Below are positions 58,828-64,000 of a stretch of DNA of 64,000 nt, piece after piece. The DNA is taken from contig NTMA01000029.1 of NCBI GenBank assembly GCA_002917075.1, positions 126,810-190,809 of the forward strand, in the 5' to 3' direction. The position numbers and the translations under genes were made by a program. Position 1 is the stretch's first letter. Each line of letters opens with the position of its first letter. The notes under the pieces were generated by a model that did not search any database, was not told where the DNA came from, and was given only the letters and a program-made list of their open reading frames with translations. The stretch comes from Hawksworthiomyces lignivorus (lineage: Eukaryota > Ascomycota > Sordariomycetes > Ophiostomatales > Ophiostomataceae).

Positions 58828-61471
58828 ATGCCGCGCAGGCCGCAGGCATACGATGACTACGGCTCCGCCGTCCAAGACGTATGGTGAACCCCTTTCCGGA
58901 GAGAAAGCTAAGGGCGGGCAGGCGCCGGGGGGGGAGGGGGGGGGTGTAGATTCTCGAGGACCTACGAACTTTGACAGAGTGGGGGGAGGAGGCTGACTGC
59001 TTGTTCCTTTTTTCTTGCTTTCTAGATCATCCTGTCGACGTCCGACTCGGACTTTCTCGACCTGCTGATCCCGACGCTGCGCGATGCGGCGGCCAACAAC
59101 CGCACGGCCAGCCTGAGCCAGAGCCTGGCGCGGTACGTGGGCGAGCGCGAGGCGGAGATCGAGAACGTGGGCCTGACCAAGCACGAGGAGTTCCTCGGCA
59201 GCGTGGACCAGCTGCAGAAGGTTAGGGCCGGCACGGTGGCGCTGACGGCGGAGATCCTGGAGCTGAACCAGTCGATCCAGGCGAGCACGGAGAAGCTGGC
59301 GGCGCAGAAGCGCAGCCTGGTGGACACGCGGGCGGTGCGGCAGAACGTGGCGGACGTGGCGGACGCGCTGCGCGAGTCGCTGACGATCCTGCACGCGGTC
59401 AACAACGGGCACGAGCTGATCCGCAAGAAGAAGTACTACGGGGCGCTCAAGTCGCTCGAGGACCTGCAGAACGAGCACCTGGTGCCGCTGATCCAGAACA
59501 AGTACGCCACGCAGCACCAGCTGGCGGACCTGATCCAGCGGTCGATCCCGGCGTCGCAGAAGACCATCTCCGAGGCGGTCATGACCGACCTCAACACGTG
59601 GCTGTACCGCGTGCGCGAGACGTCGCAGTTTCTGGGCGAGGTGGCCTTCTACCACACGGACATCCGCCGCACGCGCATGAAGGAGCGCGTCGAGCAGAAC
59701 GAGTTCCTCAAGCACTTCCGCCTCAACTCGGCCATCGAGCTCGTCTTCGACGAGAGCGAGGAGTTTGACGTGCTCGACAACGAGGAGGTCCAGGTCGACT
59801 TCACCCCGCTCTTCGAGGCCCTGCACATCCACGACGCCCTCGGCCAGAGCGACCGCTTCCGCGCCGACTACGCCGCCACCCGCCGCCAGCAGAAGGACCT
59901 GCTGCTGCCCACCGCCGTCAACCTCGAGAACGACGACGACGACGCCTCGCTCAGCAGCCTGCTCGAGGGCATCGCCGGCTTCGCCATCATCGAAAAGGCC
60001 ACCATGCGCCGCGCCCCGCAGCTGCGCTCCTCCGTCGACGTCGACGAGCTGTGGGACTCCATGTGTCAGACCGCCATCAACCTCATCACCAAAGGCCTGC
60101 GCGACGTCAGCAACGCCGAGACCCTCCTCAAGGTCAAGGGCGTCATCGCCCTCTTCATCCAGACCATGGAGGGCTGGGGCTACTCCGTCACCATGCTCGA
60201 CAACTTCTTGCTGCGCCTCTTTGACAAGTACGCCGAGCTGCTCAAGCGCCGCTTCAGCGAGGACTTCCAGGAGATCGTCTCCACCGACGACTACATGCCC
60301 ATGACCATCAACACCCCCGAGGAGTACGAGAAGGTCGTCAACGTCAGCTGGTTCACCCAGGAGAAGTCTCTCGAGGAGCTGACCTTCCCCTGCATCCTGC
60401 CCTTCTCCCAAATGTACCCGCTGTGCTGCATCGACATCCGCAACTTCCTCAACCAGTTCTACTTCTTCTCCGATGACCACTTCCAGCATGCCACCGTCAT
60501 TGATGAGACTCTGCGAAAGGTAGGCCCTCTTTTTCTCCTTTTTTCCTTTTCATGTTCCATACTAACCTCCTTTCCCTCCTGCCGGCCAGTCCCTCGACGA
60601 GCTGCTCAATGCCAAGATCTGCCAGTCGCTTGTGGAGCGGCTCAGCTCGCAGTACCTGGGCCAGATCGTGCAGATCCTCATCAACCTGGAGCACTTTGAG
60701 ACCGCCTGCCAGGAGCTGGAGCAGCTGCTGATCCGCGCCCGCTCCTCCACGTCCGCCGGCGGGCCCGTCGCCCTGTCCGCGACCGAGAACTTCCGCAGCA
60801 ACAAGAAGACGGCTGAGAAGCGCATCTTCGAGCTGGTGAACTCCAAGATCGACGATCTGGTCGACACGGCCGAATACGACTGGTGGGTTTATCTCTTTCT
60901 CTCTTCTTTTTTTGGCGGGGGGTTTTTTTTGTTTCCTCCCCCCTGCTAATACTCCTCCCCCCGCCGCAGGACCGCCCAAACCCAGCAGAGAGAGCCAAGC
61001 AACTACATCCAGACGCTGACGCGCTACCTTGCGAACATCATGAGCTCGACGCTGCTGAGCCTGCCGCGCGAGATCAAGGAACTCATCTACTACGACGCGC
61101 TGAGCCACGCCGCCGACAAGATTCTGAGCCTGCCGCTGGCGCCCGAGGTGCGGCGCATCAACCCCAACGGTGCCGCCGACCTGGCGCGCGACGTGGCTTA
61201 CCTGACCGAGTTCGTCGGCGGGCTCGAGAACGCCTTCATGCTGCAGCAGAACCTCGACGAGCTGCAGCAATCCGTCGCGCTGATGCAGGCCGCCGACCAC
61301 GCCGACGAGTTCTACGACATCACCACCCGCAACAAAAAGTACGGCCGCGTCAACGCCCAGAACGGCGCCATTCTGCTCGAGAAGGTCACCCAGAGCGTGG
61401 CCGCCGAGGGTCGTGTTGGCCAAGCCGCCCAGGGCCTGGCCAACTTCTCCAGCCGCTTCGGCCTGCGGTGA
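58828..61471 (+). CDS. sec15: Exocyst complex subunit Sec15
   Basis: Four exons: 58828-58878, 59026-60519, 60590-60882, 60970-61471. The sum is 2340 nt (779 aa), the normal size. The short first exon encodes MPRRPQAYDDYGSAVQD, joined to IILSTSDSDFLDLLIPTLRD, the conserved Sec15 N-terminus. Coiled-coil helices follow (QKVRAGTVALTAEILELNQS), then the rod (HAVNNGHELIRKKKYYGALK), and the C-terminal bundle (VNVSWFTQEKSLEELTFPCI, LPFSQMYPLCCIDIRNFLNQ, LLSLPREIKELIYYDALSHA). Sec15 links the Rab GTPase Sec4 on secretory vesicles to the exocyst, for tethering at hyphal tips and septa. The first intron (147 nt) contains a G-rich run. A long antisense open frame of about 560 codons is a codon-bias shadow. 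Confidence 0.95.
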
Positions 61472-62319
61472 TCCCCTGCAGCTGGATTATATCAGCCGCA
61501 GTGGTGGGTGCGGGTGCGGCGGTCTTCGTCATTTTTATTATGCCAAGTTTTGCTTTTTGGAGGCGAGGAGGGGAAGTTTGTATATACCTTTGGCTTTCGT
61601 AATGGGACGCGGTTTGTTGGCGCCTGCTTGTACTTTATGGGACACTTAAGAGTTTACGTTCAACATACATGATAACCAGAGATAGCAAGTTGCAATCCAA
61701 TTTTTGAGCAGTCAAACAGTTTCTGTTTTGACATTCAAGGAAGACAGTCGAGATGCAAGAAATACCACAATGAAACAAGACACAAAAATGCGCCAGGTCC
61801 TCCCCCTCCTAGTGAATTTGAAAAGGGCAAAAAGAATTGCATACGAAACTAGATACATAACAGCCAAAAAAAACATATCTGGGGCAGTCGTCAGGAAATA
61901 GACAGTAGTAAAACAAACAACAAACGTAGAACAAGCAAAGCAAGGATATTAAACGAGACGAGAGCTGTAAGCGTGAGTGTAAGATTTTCTCTTTCCCATT
62001 TTCGCAATAAAACCAAATAAACCAGTTCGTTAAAACATGGCTACCCCATAAAAGAAAACAGAATGCTAGGAGCCTTTAGTGTTTTAAGATGTCTTTTGTC
62101 ATACCATCGCCGCTGTACGAAAGACGACTACAGACTGATCGAACGCCTTGCTGTTCGACCATTGTTCGTCGTGAATCGGTAAAAATACAGTGGGCATCAT
62201 AAAAGGATTATTGGTGGTTTAGGCGCTCTACTTAATCACAGCCCCCCACCGCGGGCAAATGGTTAATTGTTCGTTCTCTCCAGGCAGGACAATAGAGAAG
62301 GGGGGGGGGGGGGGAAGGA
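61472..62319. other. Convergent spacer between sec15 and hapE with a G15 run
   Basis: This 848-bp AT-rich spacer lies between two 3' ends. A homopolymer of 15 G occurs at 62300-62314, five bases before the hapE stop. No gene recognised. Confidence 0.5.
62300..62314. repeat. G15 homopolymer
   Basis: Fifteen consecutive G on the + strand, just downstream of the hapE stop codon. Such runs are prone to sequencing error and to length variation. Confidence 0.9.
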
Positions 62320-63542
62320 TCAGAAAGCCTGGACACTCACCTGCTGCGGCTGCATGGTATAGCTGCCATACATGCTAGGGTCCATCTCGCCGTATATGGG
62401 CGGCTGCGCCTGTCCGTAACCGGCGGCAGCGCCAGGCTGGCCCTGCACTGGGTACATATTCGGGGCTTGCCGATAATCGGCCTCGCCGCCAAGATTGTGT
62501 TGGGCCATGGACGTGGCATAATCAACTAGAGTGTGGTTAGCACCAGGTATCTGTTGGCCTGGAACCGGCACTCCTGACACACCCTGTTGTGCCGCTGCGG
62601 CAGCAGCGGCTGCTGCGGCGGCGGCAGCGGCCACACCTGCAGCATTGGCGCCACCGGCAGCACCGGCGGCACCAGCAGCACCGGCGCTGGCCGGACCACG
62701 CTTGGTGTGGCTCGTGGCTTCCTCGCGCGGCACGATGTCGATGAGGAAATCAAACATGTCGGACTTTGCGAGCGCAGACGCGATATCGGACCGCTGGAGG
62801 GTGCGACGCTTATTCTCCTCGGCGTGTATCCATGCGCGCATGGTAAGCTCGGTGATAAAGATATCGCAGCCCTTGGCAAACAGAATTGGCGCTTCGGCAG
62901 AAATCATCTTGACCTCGGGGTCCGCCTTCATAACCTTCTTTATACGCGCGAGGGGCAGCTGGTGCAGCTTGTAATCGTGAGTGTCGCTCTCGAGGTGGTT
63001 AATGGTCTGTTGCCAGTATGTGGTCAAGATGTCCTTATACGGGCCGGTAAGGCCTTGGTGGACCTGTTCGATGAAATGAAGGTTAGCTGGCATTCGGACA
63101 ATGGCTGGAAGGAATTAGAGCACGCACATTGGCCCAGGGGCCGGTATAGAGCTCCGAAGGTGCATAGCCTTGTTGGGAGAGCTGCAAAGGCACAGTTAGT
63201 AGCTGCGGCAATGAAGAGTGCAGGACACCTATCGTAGGCGAGATGATAAGCTGCAGAGAGCTAGCCAGCTGGAGGGGAGGAACAAACCGCTGCGCTGGCA
63301 CCTGTATATATGCAATGGACGGTCAGTAATGCGGCCGCATGATGCAGGTTGAAGATCAGCAGAGACGGGAAGTGAAATGGAGGAGGGGAAGCAGAGAGAA
63401 GTAGGAGGGGGAAGAATAAATGGAGCGCAGAAGGGGAGCAGGAAAATGAGAGCTTACCATAGTGACCGCCGTGGCTTGTGTCGTAGACAGGCTGAGGCCT
63501 ATTCTGCTGCGACTGGGCAGCCGGCTGGTTGTGGGGATCCAT
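62320..63542 (-). CDS. hapE: CCAAT-binding factor subunit HapE (NF-YC/Hap5)
   Basis: Exons: 63542-63458, 63301-63288, 63181-63128, 63063-62320. The sum is 897 nt (298 aa). The start [17 protein letters not shown] opens a Gln-rich N-terminus. The histone-fold domain is complete: [40 protein letters not shown], then [18 protein letters not shown] and [11 protein letters not shown]. These are the NF-YC residues that pair with HapC and recruit HapB to CCAAT. In Aspergillus the complex also joins HapX for iron control. A poly-Ala/Gly tract and a Gln/Pro/Tyr-rich tail follow. The 14-nt exon 2 is inferred because exons 1 and 3 do not join in frame without it. The last codons (CAGGTGAGTGTCC) also spell a perfect donor, so a further 3' exon is possible. 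Confidence 0.88.
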
Positions 63543-64000
63543 AATGAAGGCGTAAGAGCAGTCGTGTGCTGAGAGAAAGTTGTGCAATTGGGAGAATCTC
63601 GCGCGCTTGGAACGATGGAGAGCAAGGTGAGCCGAAAGTGCAAAAGAGGACCCTGGAGCTGGGAGATGGTTTGAAGATGGTGCCGAGGCCGACAATCGGG
63701 TTTCGCGGGGAAGATGCAAATTCACGTAAGTGCTAATTCGCGTAGTGGGGTTTAGGTAGTGGCAGGCGCACGGTTAATCGACAGTTGCGAAAACGAGGCA
63801 CCGAGAATCGACGGGAGACACGCTGTACGACTATACGAATTGGAGAAATAGCCGGACGGTGAGCGAAGAAATGGCAGCTCTCGTAGCTGCAAAGGATGCG
63901 ATAGAAAGGATCTCGGGTGTGGCTGGTGTGTTTAATATGCCGATTTTTTTTCCCTGTTCCGGGTGAAAACAGGGTTAGCAATTAAAGGATAAGATGACAG
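63543..64000. other. Upstream region of hapE (window edge)
   Basis: This 458-bp region is the upstream side of hapE, with no credible coding frame. One ATTGG (63839-63843) lies about 300 bp before the start; a single pentamer is not significant on its own. Confidence 0.45.

Noticed and set aside
58789..60489. 566-codon antisense frame across sec15
   Set aside because: It lies exactly opposite a gene with strong GC3 bias, which removes stops from that antisense frame. Composition (Val/Leu/Glu/Asp) is typical of a shadow.

Overview
The window is nuclear DNA of a filamentous ascomycete (Pezizomycotina). Sordariomycetes, and probably Hypocreales, fits best, but I cannot name a species. The evidence is short introns (about 50-160 nt) with GTRNGT-type donors and CTAAC-like branch points, GC-rich exons set in AT-richer spacers, and fungus-specific families (HapE, Whi5-type repressor, fungal Med15, Slp1-type SUN protein, patatin NLR). 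There are 13 protein-coding genes. For the 12 complete ones I built exon models from splice sites, and in every one the summed exon length is divisible by three and homologous blocks join in frame.

Layout, left to right. 1-1322 (+): 3' end of an Erf4-type Ras palmitoyltransferase subunit. 3028-6993 (-): a patatin/NB-ARC/TPR NOD-like receptor (NLR) with a near-identical TPR array. Then four housekeeping genes on the minus strand: exportin-T (7704-11065), the FACT subunit Pob3 (12572-14662), a Whi5/Nrm1-type cell-cycle repressor (15506-16845) and Mediator subunit Med15 (18443-24142). A 12.5-kb block without a recognisable gene follows (24143-36635); it holds a broken Helitron helicase and repeated TACTCCGTA motifs. 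The right part holds aspartyl aminopeptidase (36636-38292, +), NRDE2 (38576-42418, -), a CLC chloride transporter (44223-47155, +), an ER SUN-domain protein (48991-52752, +), a Mei2-like RNA-binding protein with 12 exons (53634-56543, -), exocyst Sec15 (58828-61471, +) and the CCAAT-binding subunit HapE (62320-63542, -).

Most of the window is ordinary core genome: transcription and chromatin (Med15, Pob3, HapE, Whi5-type), RNA transport and silencing (exportin-T, NRDE2), secretion and membranes (Sec15, SUN protein, CLC, Erf4). The genes do not form a cluster or pathway. The accessory element is the NLR. It has all the parts of a fungal incompatibility or immune receptor: an intact patatin dyad, P-loop, Walker B and MHP motifs, plus eleven 42-residue TPR units, two of which are identical over a full 126-bp unit. 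The other notable points are micro-exons in mei2 and hapE, a possible mitochondrial presequence on the aminopeptidase, and the gene-poor block with its transposon relic.
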